This document shows positions 33,952-45,465 of a DNA stretch of 64,000 nucleotides, piece after piece. This DNA is from Paraconiothyrium sp. Pb-2020. Taxonomy: Eukaryota > Ascomycota > Dothideomycetes > Pleosporales > Didymosphaeriaceae. The notes under the pieces are model-generated. The model made no database searches. It was not told the origin of the DNA and was given only the letters and a program-made list of their open reading frames with translations. The translations under genes and the position numbers were made by a program. Each line of letters starts with the position of its first letter. Position 1 is the first letter of the stretch. The DNA lies in NCBI GenBank assembly GCA_022419385.1, contig JAJUBI010000006.1:372001-436000 (forward strand). Reading direction: 5' to 3'.

Positions 33952-36825
33952 TTACATGAAATCGTCATCGTCGTTCCACCCGAGAGCGTCATAAATCGAG
34001 GGCTCCTCAACGCCCTTTGGCGGATGTGGGAGAGCCGGCACAGGCGACTCTGCAACTTGTGCAGGTGTCGTATTCTTCACAGGCGTGGCGAAGAGAGTTC
34101 GAGAGGTCGGTGGAAAACCGCTGTTGATATTGCCAAGGGGTTCCGCAGGGCGTGAAAAGGCCGGCAGAGGTGACTCTGCAATCTGCGCAGGTGCAGCATT
34201 CTTCAACGGTGTAGCGAACAGAGTTCGAGGGGTCGGCGCAAGGTGGTTCTTGTTATTATTGGGAGGAGACGACCCAATGGCTTTGGTTGGAGTTGCTTTT
34301 ACAGCTTGAGGTGGGGAGTCAAAAGCCATATATACAGTCCTGGCCTTGGATGGTGTTGTGAGGATCTTCCTGCCATTCGGGGCCGGAATAGAGAACTTTC
34401 TGATTCCCTGTGGTTTCGATGGTGTTTCAGCGACGCCCTGTGGCACCGTTGTCCGGGCTGTTGCGCTACGCTGAACAGTTGCAGGCACTACCGAGGACGG
34501 TGGCGGACGTGCGGCTGAAGATGGTATGCAGAAGTCGCTCGAAGGGCGCCCGTCGGATGGTCGAGGGCAAACAAATGGATTGTCGTGGTGCATCGGTGTC
34601 TGCTGCACCATGTCCTTCACTCTTCTGCGTGCACTCGGAGTCGCCGTCACTTGAACGTCCTTCATGATTTTCCGGACAGGATTGGCTGGCTTCCTCGATC
34701 TGTTCGCTGAACTGGCGGAGCAGAGAGACCCAAGACCGCGTTTCTCAATGTCATCTGCGTAGCTCCCGGCGGCAAGTCCACGGTTTGGTTTCTTCAAGGT
34801 CGAGATAGCGTCTCGGAGATCTTCCTCGACTCGCTTCCTCTGCATCGCCCTTGCAGCGGCTGCCTTTGACGTGGTATTCAAATCCATTTCCCGACCTTTC
34901 AGGAGTTTGAGATGAGATGCTGACTGTCTAGCGGCGTTCGACGGACTACGCTGAAAAGGTATGGCCGCAAGAGGAGCTTCACTTCCCTCTCGTTTGATGC
35001 CAGTGAGAATTGCAGTATCGGTCGCTGACCTGTTCAGTGACGGGGCTCGTACAGAGCCTGTTCTCCCTGTGGTATCGGTAGCGACGCGGCCGAGCGACCG
35101 TCGCGGCTTTTTGGACTCTGACTCTTGCGGTTCACCAGATTTGCGTGAGACATTCGAGGGCCTCGTGGCTTTGCGCTTTGGTGGCGATAAAGGTGCTGGG
35201 CCGCCTAGCTTTTTGTTGACCATCCTTGCTTGGTTTGGTAGCCTGTTCATATAGAAAGGTATGATGACTTCTACACAAAAACTTTGCAAGCGATCCTTGC
35301 CAGTATCTTCATCTTGTTTCTTTGCGTCAAAATCCAGTACGCCTTCTTGCTCAATCGATTGCCAGATGCAGAGTTTATCAAGCAAAAGATCAAGGAGCAG
35401 GTTCACATCGTCGAGTTTCTTCTTGCGCTTCGGCTTGGACTGCGACTCTCCTGCCGCCTGGGACGTGGCCTGGGATTCCTCGGTCGCGCCATCTTGTCCT
35501 TCCAGTGGTGCTTTGTAAGTCGCAAGAGATTCCAGTGCAGTGATCTCAAGGATCAGAATCATTTGAAGTAGCGCCTCACGAACCCTCAGATCGCCGAGAC
35601 GTCGCTTGATGCGCTGGTCAACAGTCTCGTCTCGGGCCAATTCAGCGGTCGACACTCCTCCAAACCACCACTTCTTCACAACTCCCATCTCTTGCGGATA
35701 CATGCCATCTCGATTAGGTTTCATCTTCTTCTTAGATTTCTTCGGTTTCTTCGGTGCATCGCCTAGATCGTCGTCCGAAAAGCTCCTCGGCGGGAAGTCC
35801 TTGATGACTTCCGGCAGCTTTTCTCTGTACTTCTTCTCTTCTGCTTTGTGGCTAAGGAGCATGGACCGCATGAATGTGACCAACTCTTGTGTGGGTGGCG
35901 CGCCTTCTTCCGTAGATGTAAAAGCATTTCGAATACGTGCAATCGGGCCTTTGGCAAAATATGCGAGAGATGTCTTGGAGACATATAACGCGTCCAGATA
36001 TTGATCCACGAAATTATGCAACTGCTCTTGCGGCGTAGGTAGCGCGGACGCCTCTATGGCATCCGCTTGTGTCTCCGTAGGGTCTGCCTGGTTTTGCGTC
36101 TCCTCGATCGCTGGCGCTTCATCGGGAACGGACATTGTTTGTGACTCAACAGAATCGGCTAAAGGTTTGGGGCGTAGCATGGAGAGCCTGGCGCGTTTTG
36201 CAGGCTTCTCGGTCGTCGGTGTGTCCACCACCGCATGCTTCCACCATAAGTTTGTCTTTTCGTTGCGTGGTTCCAACTTTGGCAGTGTTGGATAGACTTG
36301 TAGATTCTCTGGGTCCCATAGATTTGTGACGTCCTTCTCTTTCAGCCAGATGGCCAGCCTGCAGAGGCTGTACACGCGCTCTTGGACACGCTCCACGGCG
36401 TATAGGGTCTTCTTCGTTTCATGGCGTGCTATAAGAACCCTCGGCACTTGTGCAATCTGGGAATGGCTCTCATCGCTCTTTTCACGGTGGAATTGCTCGA
36501 GTACATCAATCGAGGCTGAGAAGAGCTGATTGCTTGCAAACGAATTGTCGGTCGTAGTATCGAGGAACGAAAGAGGGAGCTGTGACCGAGCGATAACACG
36601 GACAGGTACGAACGTATGTGGCTGATCGTAGAGCGACTCGGGGCACGGTCGAATTGTGAAGGGTTTGGTGAATGTTCCGAGACCGCAGATCGACTCTCGC
36701 TTTCGCTTCGAGGGAAGTCGGGGTTTTGGGTCGAGGGCGCGTTGTGCTGATAAATGCCGTATTTCGGGTGGTAATTTAGGTGCTATCTGAGACATGCTCG
36801 ATGTCTGCAGTGCGTGGGACAGCAT
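33952..36825 (-). CDS. SLD3: DNA replication initiation factor Sld3 (Treslin/TICRR counterpart)
   Basis: A single uninterrupted frame encodes 957 residues, starting at the ATG at 36825 (a second ATG lies ten codons on). The central part (about 230-600) has the fungal Sld3 layout: helical D-Q-Y-L-D-A-L-Y-x-S-K-T-S-L-A-Y-F-A-K-G, then a K-K-W-W-F block, then V-N-L-L-L-D-L-L-L-D-K-L-C-I-W. The C-terminus ends S-I-Y-D-A-L-G-W-N-D-D-D-D, which I recognise from Pezizomycotina Sld3. In yeast, Sld3 recruits Cdc45 to the Mcm2-7 helicase at origins and, once phosphorylated by CDK, binds Dpb11. Many S-P and T-P sites in the disordered C-terminal half fit that regulation. Two copies of R-T-L-F-A-T-P-x-K near the end are an internal duplication. 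Confidence 0.85.
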   Translation of the reverse strand: MLSHALQTSSMSQIAPKLPPEIRHLSAQRALDPKPRLPSKRKRESICGLGTFTKPFTIRPCPESLYDQPHTFVPVRVIARSQLPLSFLDTTTDNSFASNQLFSASIDVLEQFHREKSDESHSQIAQVPRVLIARHETKKTLYAVERVQERVYSLCRLAIWLKEKDVTNLWDPENLQVYPTLPKLEPRNEKTNLWWKHAVVDTPTTEKPAKRARLSMLRPKPLADSVESQTMSVPDEAPAIEETQNQADPTETQADAIEASALPTPQEQLHNFVDQYLDALYVSKTSLAYFAKGPIARIRNAFTSTEEGAPPTQELVTFMRSMLLSHKAEEKKYREKLPEVIKDFPPRSFSDDDLGDAPKKPKKSKKKMKPNRDGMYPQEMGVVKKWWFGGVSTAELARDETVDQRIKRRLGDLRVREALLQMILILEITALESLATYKAPLEGQDGATEESQATSQAAGESQSKPKRKKKLDDVNLLLDLLLDKLCIWQSIEQEGVLDFDAKKQDEDTGKDRLQSFCVEVIIPFYMNRLPNQARMVNKKLGGPAPLSPPKRKATRPSNVSRKSGEPQESESKKPRRSLGRVATDTTGRTGSVRAPSLNRSATDTAILTGIKREGSEAPLAAIPFQRSPSNAARQSASHLKLLKGREMDLNTTSKAAAARAMQRKRVEEDLRDAISTLKKPNRGLAAGSYADDIEKRGLGSLCSASSANRSRKPANPVRKIMKDVQVTATPSARRRVKDMVQQTPMHHDNPFVCPRPSDGRPSSDFCIPSSAARPPPSSVVPATVQRSATARTTVPQGVAETPSKPQGIRKFSIPAPNGRKILTTPSKARTVYMAFDSPPQAVKATPTKAIGSSPPNNNKNHLAPTPRTLFATPLKNAAPAQIAESPLPAFSRPAEPLGNINSGFPPTSRTLFATPVKNTTPAQVAESPVPALPHPPKGVEEPSIYDALGWNDDDDFM

Positions 36826-37173
36826 GGGAAGTGTTCATAGCTGTATGGTGCAGTGTTAAGAACGAGCTGAGGGTGGGCTGGTTGTTCCTGCAGTTACAAC
36901 GCGTACGCGAGAAAGTCGCGTGGCTCGTGCTCCAAAACTTTGGGACGTCATACCTGCCGCTCGGTACCATTGAACGACTCGACACCAATTGACTCCATCA
37001 ATAACTTGCAACGAATTGGGGTTGTGGAAGAATGAACAAATAAAACCAGTGCCTCGCGTCTATGGTAGCAGCATGATCGAGGACACCACATTGCACCTTC
37101 GGTCTACCCTACTCCATCCCAACAGCCAGCTATCCATACAAACTTATTCCGACATGTCTCCTCCTTCCATACT

Positions 37174-37589
37174 CTACATGACCACACACCCATCCGCCGC
37201 CGCCCCCTTCGCCGCCCCCGGCGCCAAAGCTCCCAGCACCTTGCCTCCAAACCGCTTGTTATCCTCCTGCTGCTCCTCAACCCACTTTGCATGTGCCTCT
37301 TTGCGCCACTCCGTCGCTGGCTTTCCTGTCTCGTCGTATCTACTCCCAACCAAGTCAGTGCACTACACTTTAGAAGGCACAGTTAGTTCATACTAGGAAA
37401 TCGCTTACCCCGTCCTCTCCGTTGCTTGTTTAGCAGAAGTGTGCTGTATATTATTCCGCTTACGCTCCTCATTCTCTTCCTTCATTTTCTGCCATCGCGA
37501 TTTCTTCTTGGGGGCCGAGGCGTCGGCTACCACACGTCTTAGCCCGAGAAAGGGGTGCGGCTAGTACACTTACATTGTGATGGTGCCAT
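37174..37589 (-). CDS. Small conserved-looking basic protein, three exons, function unknown
   Basis: Three short exons (37589-37574, 37526-37409, 37342-37174) join in frame to 100 residues. Each intron has GT-AG ends: 47 nt with GTAAGT and a GCTAAG branch, and 66 nt with GTAAGC and a CTAAC. The phases match at both junctions (1 and 2). The acceptor of the second intron could instead be 3 nt downstream, removing one residue. The product is hydrophilic: S-R-W-Q-K-M-K-E-E-N-E-E-R-K-R in the middle, Y-D-E-T-G-K-P-A-T-E-W-R-K-E-A-H-A-K-W-V after the second junction, and a G/A-rich tail ending C-V-V-M. That last tetrapeptide fits a CaaX prenylation box (inference). It lies upstream of SLD3 on the same strand. 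No family is recognised. Confidence 0.7.
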
Positions 37590-38011
37590 AATATTAACGA
37601 ATGCAGGAATTCAAACCAGGTAAAGAAACGGAACTCAAATAAAAGAGCGGGCTACACAGCTTCGTAAATGCAAGCATGTGACTCAATCACGGAAGGGCGC
37701 AGGAGGGCGAAGTGCGGCGCAGACCCCAAACAATCGGCAAAAGACCCGAATGGGAAAGGCATACAATTGCCGCATCCTATGAGCCAAGATCGAGGAACCA
37801 CATCTATGTTCGATACTCGAGTGAACGTTTGAATTTCGGGATGGTATACAAAACAATGATCGCTAATTCAATGTGTAGTTGACCGCTCAGACGCTCCCGT
37901 GCATGACCAAATCTGAAAAACGCCTTATCCGTGCACTTGGGTAATCAAAACTTTCTTGACCAAAAGGCCATGCTCGCAATGTCTTATCTCCTACTCAAGT
38001 GGCAGAGCCAA
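37590..38011. other. Intergenic, 3' flank of DNA2 and promoter of the small gene
   Basis: 422 bp between two minus-strand genes. No open frame of note and no RNA gene recognised. Confidence 0.5.
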
Positions 38012-41000
38012 TCAAACAGCCTCATTGAAGATATTCTGCAGCAACGGTCGCCCATCTAAAATACCTCTCTTCCCCGCCTTGAAAATCTTGGCAGGCGTTT
38101 TCCTCCCAGTCTTGAGCGTCTCTGGACTCCCATTCGGCGTTTGCTGGCTTCGTCTCTGCGGTTTCTTGTTCACCTGTCCGCCGCTAGCAGTGATATCACC
38201 CAAAGCCTTCCGCTTCTTAGTCGGGCTGGGTGTTGGGCTCTTATTCGGAGCCGCAAAGCGCGAGCGCGGCATCGACGGCGTCTTGCCAGTGGGCTGGGAG
38301 AACCCTTCGTTGAAAGCGTGACCGTCAATTATGTTCTGTGTGATGTCGAGCACCCAATCTTTCTCCCGGCAGAGAGAGACAATGTCTCGCAACAGGTCAT
38401 TGCCTGAGAGCGTTTTCTCACTGCCCAAGATGATGAGCTTACTGCGCGCTCTGGTGAGCGCAACATTCACTCGACGGCGGTCCTTTAGCAAGTCGCCCAC
38501 TACGCCGTTGTCGTTGCTTCGCACGCACGAGACGAGTACAACTTCCTTGTCGCGGCCTTGGAATTTGTCCGCTGTGTGGAGCTCTACAGCTGAGATGCCG
38601 GGTCCCGTGGCAGCCGCTGCGAGTTCTGAGCACTGAGTCTGCGTATGGGCGGAAGAAAGCGACTGTCGTAGCAGAGCGAGCTGGCTACGGTAAAGCGCTA
38701 TGACACCGATCTCGGAAGCAGGAACACCGAGTGAGAGGAGCGAAAGAGTAAGGTGTGTGACGAGGCGCGCTTCGAGGGTGTTGTTGATGCGCGAGCCAGC
38801 TTGCGTCTCTAGGTGCGTGGAGATCAGATCGGTATTGATGAAGACCACGGGAGCGGTTGGAGAAAGAGTTTGAGAGAGCCAGCAGGTTGGAGAGGTAGGA
38901 CCGACACATGTGAACTCTTCAGCTGGGCGTGAGGGATTCACCTTGTTATGATGAGCCGAAAGGCCGGAGGGATTGGGCAGGGTGAGTTGGCGCGAAGCTA
39001 TAGCAGGTGTTCCACATTTGAGGCGTCCAGAGTAGATGAAAGTGTTGGACAAAAGCATGATATCGGCGCACATGCGGTACTGGTGCTCGAGACTTACAAC
39101 AGCCTCAGGATGCGCCTCACAGAGCATTTTGAACAGCGATACATCCAAACCACCATCAGCTGCCTGCTTGTTTTGGACGAGAGGAGGAAGCTGGTAGTGA
39201 TCTCCGACCAGGATAAACTTCTGCGACATACGGATGGGTCCTAGGCAAACGGGAAGTGTAATCTGAGACGCTTCATCGACGATGCAGTAATCAAAAATTC
39301 GTCGGTTGAACAATGGGTGGTTTATAGACAAGCAAGTCGTGGCCACGACTGGTGGCTCCATCCAAGACTTCTCCAGTTCCTCCAGACTATCCTTAGGTTC
39401 GGCGGCCAGAGTAGCGAACTGGCGGACGTCAGGGTGAATTTTGGCGGCTGCTCCGATGCGCAAGACACCAATGTTATCGTTTTGAATCTTCAATAGAATG
39501 TTGTCGACTGCGGTATGCGTATACGAGGTAAGAAGCACGCTTTTGCCTTTAGCCACAAGCGTGCGAATGATGTGTGCGATAGTGGTAGTCTTGCCGGTAC
39601 CAGGCATTCCCAGAACGAGAGCGTAGTCCTTAGCTGACATGACCTTGGACACGGCCGCTTTCTGGTCAGCATTCATCGACATTTGGGAGGATTCTGGAAG
39701 AGAAGCGTTTGGCGCGGATGTGAAGATGGGAGCACGACCGCCAACGATGAGTGAGCGGAGGTCTCTTGCTTTATAGATGTTGTCGTCCATGATCTGGATC
39801 AGGTTGTTGCGAGCAGCTGCCATGCCGTTACTGAATTCGTCCTTGTCCAAGCGATATAACACGGGCTCTTCGTCGTCCTGATACTCCGGCACTGGATCGC
39901 CTTCTTTCGACACTTCCATGATGCCGGCGAAAGATTGGTTGTTCTGTGAATGGAAGCCTGGGAGCTTGGTGCGAGAGTTGTGCAAACGGCGATCAACAGC
40001 AACAGTGATGCGGCGTTTTCGCACGTTTGTGACATAGCCGTTGGCTAATGCGAAGTGGCCTTGCTCGTCAGATACGACAACAGGCTCACCAATGATGAGC
40101 TGGGATTCCGCGAAAGAAAAACCCGCCTTCGGCTGTTGTTTGATGAAAGTGTAGGTGTAGCGATTGATCTTCTGCCCATTCTTCTCTTCATGGCCTGATC
40201 CAGGTTCCAGTATGACGTTAGAGAAGCATCTTCCAAGTTTCTCTCGCTCGGTACTCAACATCGTCCAGAGCTCTCTTCTAAACTTCATCATATCGGATTC
40301 TTCCTTGGTGAGCAATTCGTCCCACTTCTTCATGAATTCCTGGTCAGAAGGCTTCAGATCTTGCACAAGTTCATCGTAGCGCTCTTTTGCCTTTTTGTTC
40401 AGTCTCTCGCCCTGGCCGTCTTCGACAAGCTTGTGGTACAGGAAACATGCTTCTTGAGCATAGCACTTGCCGCATTTGTGGTCCTCCTTCAGCATTTCCG
40501 GCAGCTCGATACGATCTCGGACAAAGCAGGCTAGCTCATTGCGCTTGATGATCATATGTATAATATCGTTACGTATGGCGGGAATACGACTGGTATCCGA
40601 AGTCTCAAGATAATACAAAATGCCGTATGCAACGTCAACGTCTGGGGGTTCGGATTAGCTGAGTCTAGTGATAGAGTACGTATATTTACCATAGCGGTTC
40701 GACAACAACAAATTATACAAAGCTGTTTGTGCGACGTGGGAAGCGTTCGAGGTATTCTTGCCGGTCTTGACTTCAAAGGGAACTGTGAGGGTACGTTCGC
40801 CTTGGTCATCCTGCATGGTCACTTGGACTGTAGCATCAATGTTGCCTTTGAGGCCGTACATCGGCGACCAGACATGTTCCTCGACGTCAAGCAGCTTGTT
40901 GATGCTCATGACTGATTGTCTGCCGTTCCGTTCCCGTACGATAGCATCCGCTCTTGGTTTGGCGCGGACAAAGATCTTAGCCCAGGACTGTAATTCTGGC

Positions 41001-43315
41001 AACTTGCTGCTGATATGCTCCTTCACCTCTTCGCAGTTCGAATTGATCTCGAGAATTGTTTCGAACTTGCTAGGAATGAGCTTATCGATTGTATCCAGAA
41101 GGAATTCGGTGCCCCACTGGTTAGCCTTCAAGGCCTCTTGAAAAAGCTCATGGAGAAGTGTGCCGTAGAGCATGGGAGCATTGGCTCTGCTTGTCGCCTT
41201 GACCCGGTCTTGCAGGACAGCTCGACGGAGACATCCAAATGAGTCTGCAACAACCGTCGCCGAGATCAGATGATCGGGATGAAGTATGAGCATGCTGTGA
41301 TGGTCGTCGATGATGCATTGTCCCGCCTTGGAGAACTCGCCGATGACGTGGACGAAGGAATCGGGGGTGCACGGCGTATCATACCAGGCTTGACGGAGGG
41401 TGATGGCTTTGAATAGTTTCGTCTTTTCGTCCTCTACTAATAGAACCTACATCGATGTGAGCATGTCAGTCTATGGGCAGCTAGGGGAAGACCGAACCTT
41501 CTCTGGCATTTGATAGCCCTTTTCAGTCATGTAGTGGGCCTCGTCTACTCGTTTTATGAGATAGCGTTGAATTGCTCTAGCGTCCTGTGCACTCTTGAAG
41601 ATTCAGCATTCATTCATTAATATGCTCGTGGTCTACATACATCCGTGGCGGGTGCTTGCGTTGCTGAAACCTCAGCTGCAGCAAATTCATCATCATCTAT
41701 GTCATCGCCAAAATCATCGTCATCGTCGTCGATTAGATCAATGACAGGAGCAGCAGGTGCAGATGGAGCTCCATTTGCCGTGTGCCTGTTCTCTGTTGCG
41801 TCGACGCCTGACAACTGCGTACACTCAGCCCTGGCATCGTAAAGCGATGCCACATGTTCAAGATCTTCCGCAAACACGTCTTCGTCTAGTCCAAATTCGT
41901 CGTCGCTTTCTGACGCCTTCAACATAGGAGGCTCAGAAGGCTCGTGTGGAGCTGAGTTCGAGATGTCTTGACCAATTTCCGGCGGACGAAGGATATGGGC
42001 TTCCTGGACGGTAGCAGTGCGGCCAGATATCTCAAGCGCCTCTACCATATCATCATCAAAGTCGACGTCACCGAACTCGTCGGAAGAGCCCGAGGCCCTA
42101 TGAGATCCATAAGCGTCCTTTTCTTCCTCCTCCTCTTCCTTTCCAGCAGGCGCAGCTTCTCCGACCAGAGTCTCGGAAGTCTCCTCGTCCTCGAAGTCCC
42201 TTCGTCCGCGATGTCGCAAAGGTGAATCAGTTGGAACATCCTGGCGATCGGCCGCGGGCAAAGGCGATGAGCTAGATGGAGCTTGTGATTCGCTTGGGAC
42301 CGGCTTCGCCATCGATTCACGCATCTTTTCGAGCATCTCTGCCAGGTTGGTCTTCCCCCGCGGTGGTGCTTGGAAGTTTCCATCGGAGCTTGGCTGGTCG
42401 GACAGGTCCTCGGTCTGTTCCTTGAAGACATTGACCGCTGCCTGTGTTCTTCTCCGTTTCCGGGTAGATGCTGGAAATTCAAGACCGCAGCTGGCCCATC
42501 TCCGAAGACCACTTACGCTCCCAGCTGTCGCAGAAGAGCGTGGCGAGGCTTCGCTTATGAGATGCGCGAACGCTATGCCTTTTGCGCCATTTGGCGTTCC
42601 CTTGTTATTTGTGTACTGATTCCAAAGATCTGTTGCAGGATTGGCCTGAGGGGTCGTGAGCTGTCTCGCGTCCTGTTGCTGTACCTGTGCATCTTCCGGA
42701 GAAGGTGCCGCCGGCGAAGAGCTTCGTGCGCGCTTCCGTTTTCGGGGCAGAGGTGTGTTTATTTGCTGCGATCCACGCCAGCACAGTTGTTCTTCCGGCG
42801 ACACTACAGCCTTGACAACATGGCGGCTCGAATCGTCAACGTTACCGACGAGCTCGGCGAGTGGAAGCCGAGTTCCAGGCGTCGATGGAGGCGGACATGA
42901 CTTTGTGTTAGCCGGTTTCGGTGTTTGTGCAGTCTTCTCGGTAGCTTCTGTATTTGTGGATTGGTGAGAGTCAACCCTCTTCTTCTTAGTTGGTGACTTG
43001 GTTTCCCTCCTCGCGACAGTGTTTTCCTTTTCCGCGTCTATCCGTTCCATCTTATTCGAAGCGGGTGCGCCCTCGATGAATTGGAACTTCTTGAGCTTCG
43101 CCCGAGTCTGGCTCGAGGGCATGATAGGTGGTCCGGAGACGACTTGGTGGGGTGCCGCGGTGTTATGCTGGTCGGCAGTATAATTGCGTGGACGGCCCGG
43201 CCATTGGTTAAAATGCTGATTTGATTAGTGTCAACAAGAAAACTTGTTCAAGGACAGCTGTGATTACCTTCGGCCGTGGTTTCTGATCAAAGAACGACTT
43301 TTGACGCGTTGACAT
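38012..43315 (-). CDS. DNA2: DNA replication helicase/nuclease Dna2
   Basis: Five exons (43315-43268, 43215-41641, 41584-41498, 41446-40690, 40641-38012) join to 1,698 residues; all four introns are 49-57 nt with GT-AG ends. The long N-terminus (to about 540) is disordered and acidic. The RecB-type nuclease follows, with F-G-C-L-R-R (~642), G-N-I-D-A-T-V and P-F-E-V-K-T-G-K. Then comes the cysteine cluster C-x2-C-x5-C (~879-888), which with the earlier Cys would bind the 4Fe-4S cluster. The superfamily-1 helicase has Walker A G-M-P-G-T-G-K-T (~1167), D-E-A-S, Q-Y-R-M and, near the end, V-A-L-T-R-A-R. Dna2 trims long Okazaki flaps with Fen1 and resects double-strand breaks. A basic C-terminal tail of about 130 residues carries S/T-P sites. 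It shares a 437-bp divergent promoter with the ODC carrier gene. Confidence 0.95.
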
Positions 43316-43752
43316 GGGGCGGACGCGTCGGGTGGTGGGTGGAGAACGGCGTGGTCGCGAAGGCGCGTCGTCTCGAACCAATCAAGAAGAGACTCGGCTG
43401 GCGATGTCACGTGTCGTACCGCTCGGGAGCACTTGCCAAATTCACAAAGGCCAACGGGTTTGTCGAGGAGACGAGCGCCTTTACGGCTATTACGTCCAAT
43501 TAGCATGCATAGATAGCCGGAGAGGGCATGCGAAGCTCCGACGACGGTGGAGTAATAATAAGTTGCTTTTGGATGCACCCCATTCTCTTCCTTGTTATCG
43601 ATTGGAGCTAGGACCACACATCCCACACGGAGCTCGCTCGGACCTCGTCGCCTTTCCCCAGGTCTCGTGCAGTCGGCCAGACTTGATCGACCTTACACCA
43701 CACCTCTCCACTCTTCTTTTCCCCTTCCTCCTCTTCTCACATCTCTAGCACA
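43316..43752. promoter_or_regulatory. Divergent promoter, DNA2 / ODC carrier
   Basis: 437 bp separate the two start codons, so both promoters must lie here or overlap the genes. A pyrimidine-rich run (CCTTCCTCCTCTTCTC) at about 43720-43740 just precedes the ODC ATG, as is common at fungal transcription starts. No clear TATA box is seen. Confidence 0.6.
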
Positions 43753-44965
43753 ATGGCGGAAGCACCGAAGCCACTCCCGTTCGTCTATCAATTCGCGGCT
43801 GGTGAGTCCCAATGGCGGAAAGAAACCTGCAGTTGTAGCTGACCGACCTGCAGGTGCCGTGGCTGGTGTGTCTGAAGTGAGTGCGGTCGGACGAAAGCTT
43901 CTTCGAGCTTGCTAAGTTAACCTGCGCATCTAGATTTTGATCATGTAAGGTCATCGACAATGGTAGAAAGGTGTGTGCTGACTCAATAGGTATCCGCTTG
44001 ATGTGGTCAAGACCAGAGTGTAAGCGAACTGCGACCGATCCAGCTCCGTGCGCATTCTAAACTCGTACAGGCAGCTCCAGACTGGCAAGGCAGTGGGTGA
44101 GGAGGGTTACAATGGAATGGTGGACTGCTTCCGCAAGATCATCAAGAACGAAGGGTATTGTCAAGCGCTTGATCAGGGCAACGGCTGTCAATACTGACAC
44201 CATGTAGTGCCTCCAGGCTATACCGTGGTATCAGCGCGCCTATTCTTATGGAGGCGCCGAAGAGGTAGCTACTCTTGCGATCCGCAATTCTGTGCCCGTA
44301 CTAAAGCACATAGGGCTACCAAGTTCGCGGCTAACGACTCTTGGGGTGCGTTCTACCGCAATCTCTTCGGCCAAGCCAAGATGAACCAGTCGCTCTCTAT
44401 CCTTACCGGTGCGACTGCTGGTGCAACCGAGGCCTTCGTCGTTGTTCCCTTCGAGCTCATCAAGATCCGTCTTCAGGACAAGGCGCAGGCGCACAAGTAC
44501 AACGGCATGGTAGACTGCTTTACCAAGATTGTGAAACAAGAGGGTCCTCTCACCCTCTACCAGGGTCTCGAGTCGACCATGTGGCGCCACATCCTCTGGA
44601 ACGCCGGATACTTTGGCTGCATCTTCCAGGTCCGCACCCTTCTGCCGGCGGCCACCACCAAAAAGGGCCAAATCACCAACGATCTCGTGTCCGGCGCCGT
44701 TGGCGGTACTGTCGGTACCATTCTCAACACTCCCATGGACGTCGTCAAGTCGCGCATTCAGAACTCCACCAAAGTCGTAGGAACCGTTCCCAAGTACAAC
44801 TGGGCATGGCCCGCTCTTGGCACCGTTATGCGCGAGGAAGGTTTCGGTGCTCTGTACAAGGGATTCTTGCCCAAGGTGCTCAGATTGGGCCCAGGTGGTG
44901 GTATTCTCCTGGTTGTGTTCACCGGTGTTATGGACTTCTTCCGCCAGATGCGTGGAGACATCTAA
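43753..44965 (+). CDS. ODC1: Mitochondrial 2-oxodicarboxylate carrier (Odc1/Odc2 type)
   Basis: Seven exons (43753-43801, 43854-43876, 43934-43944, 43990-44019, 44071-44154, 44208-44264, 44314-44965) give 301 residues, the usual length for a mitochondrial carrier. Six tiny introns crowd the first third, including an 11-nt exon; all junction phases agree. The three carrier signatures are present: P-L-D-V-V-K-T-R, P-F-E-L-I-K-I-R and P-M-D-V-V-K-S-R, each ending an odd-numbered membrane helix. The start (F-V-Y-Q-F-A-A-G-A-V-A-G-V-S-E) and the L-R-L-G-P-G-G-G-I segment match the Odc subfamily. It exchanges 2-oxoadipate and 2-oxoglutarate across the inner membrane, linking lysine and glutamate metabolism to the TCA cycle (family knowledge). 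It converges with the TSC10 gene. Confidence 0.92.
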
Positions 44966-45465
44966 TCATTCGACGTGTAGGGCGGGTGAGGAAGTCCATG
45001 GTGGAAGATTGTAAACACTGCAGTAGGCGATTGACCAGGATACCTTTTCTTTACGGCTCAAGCTCAAGGGCATATAGAGTGTACATTGTGTCTCCTCGAC
45101 TTGTAGAACAGGCAGCTTCGGCATCATAGCGATATGCTCTTCCTCGTCACTGTCACACTCTATCATGCACGTCTCCTCCGCAATAATGCAGTACCTCACG
45201 TCGAGTTTTGGTACAATCTGTTGCTCCAGCATGAGTAACGCAGTACCCAACTTTTACTTGTTTCCTGTGCAGTCGAAACCCTGCAACTTTAGTATACGCA
45301 AAGTACATCTCGGGGATTCAATCTCGCATAGTACAAGGGAACAAAATCTCCTAACATGACGAACAGACTCTGTAATGGTATCATTGTAATCGGACCAACC
45401 CACTGGAAGGCTGCGGTTCCAGTCCTTGTCACATCGGACGTTCCTAAACACCAAATCCCATCGCC
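44966..45465. other. Intergenic between convergent 3' ends
   Basis: 500 bp between the stop codons of the ODC carrier (plus) and TSC10 (minus). It presumably contains both 3' untranslated regions and poly(A) sites. No gene is seen. Confidence 0.55.
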
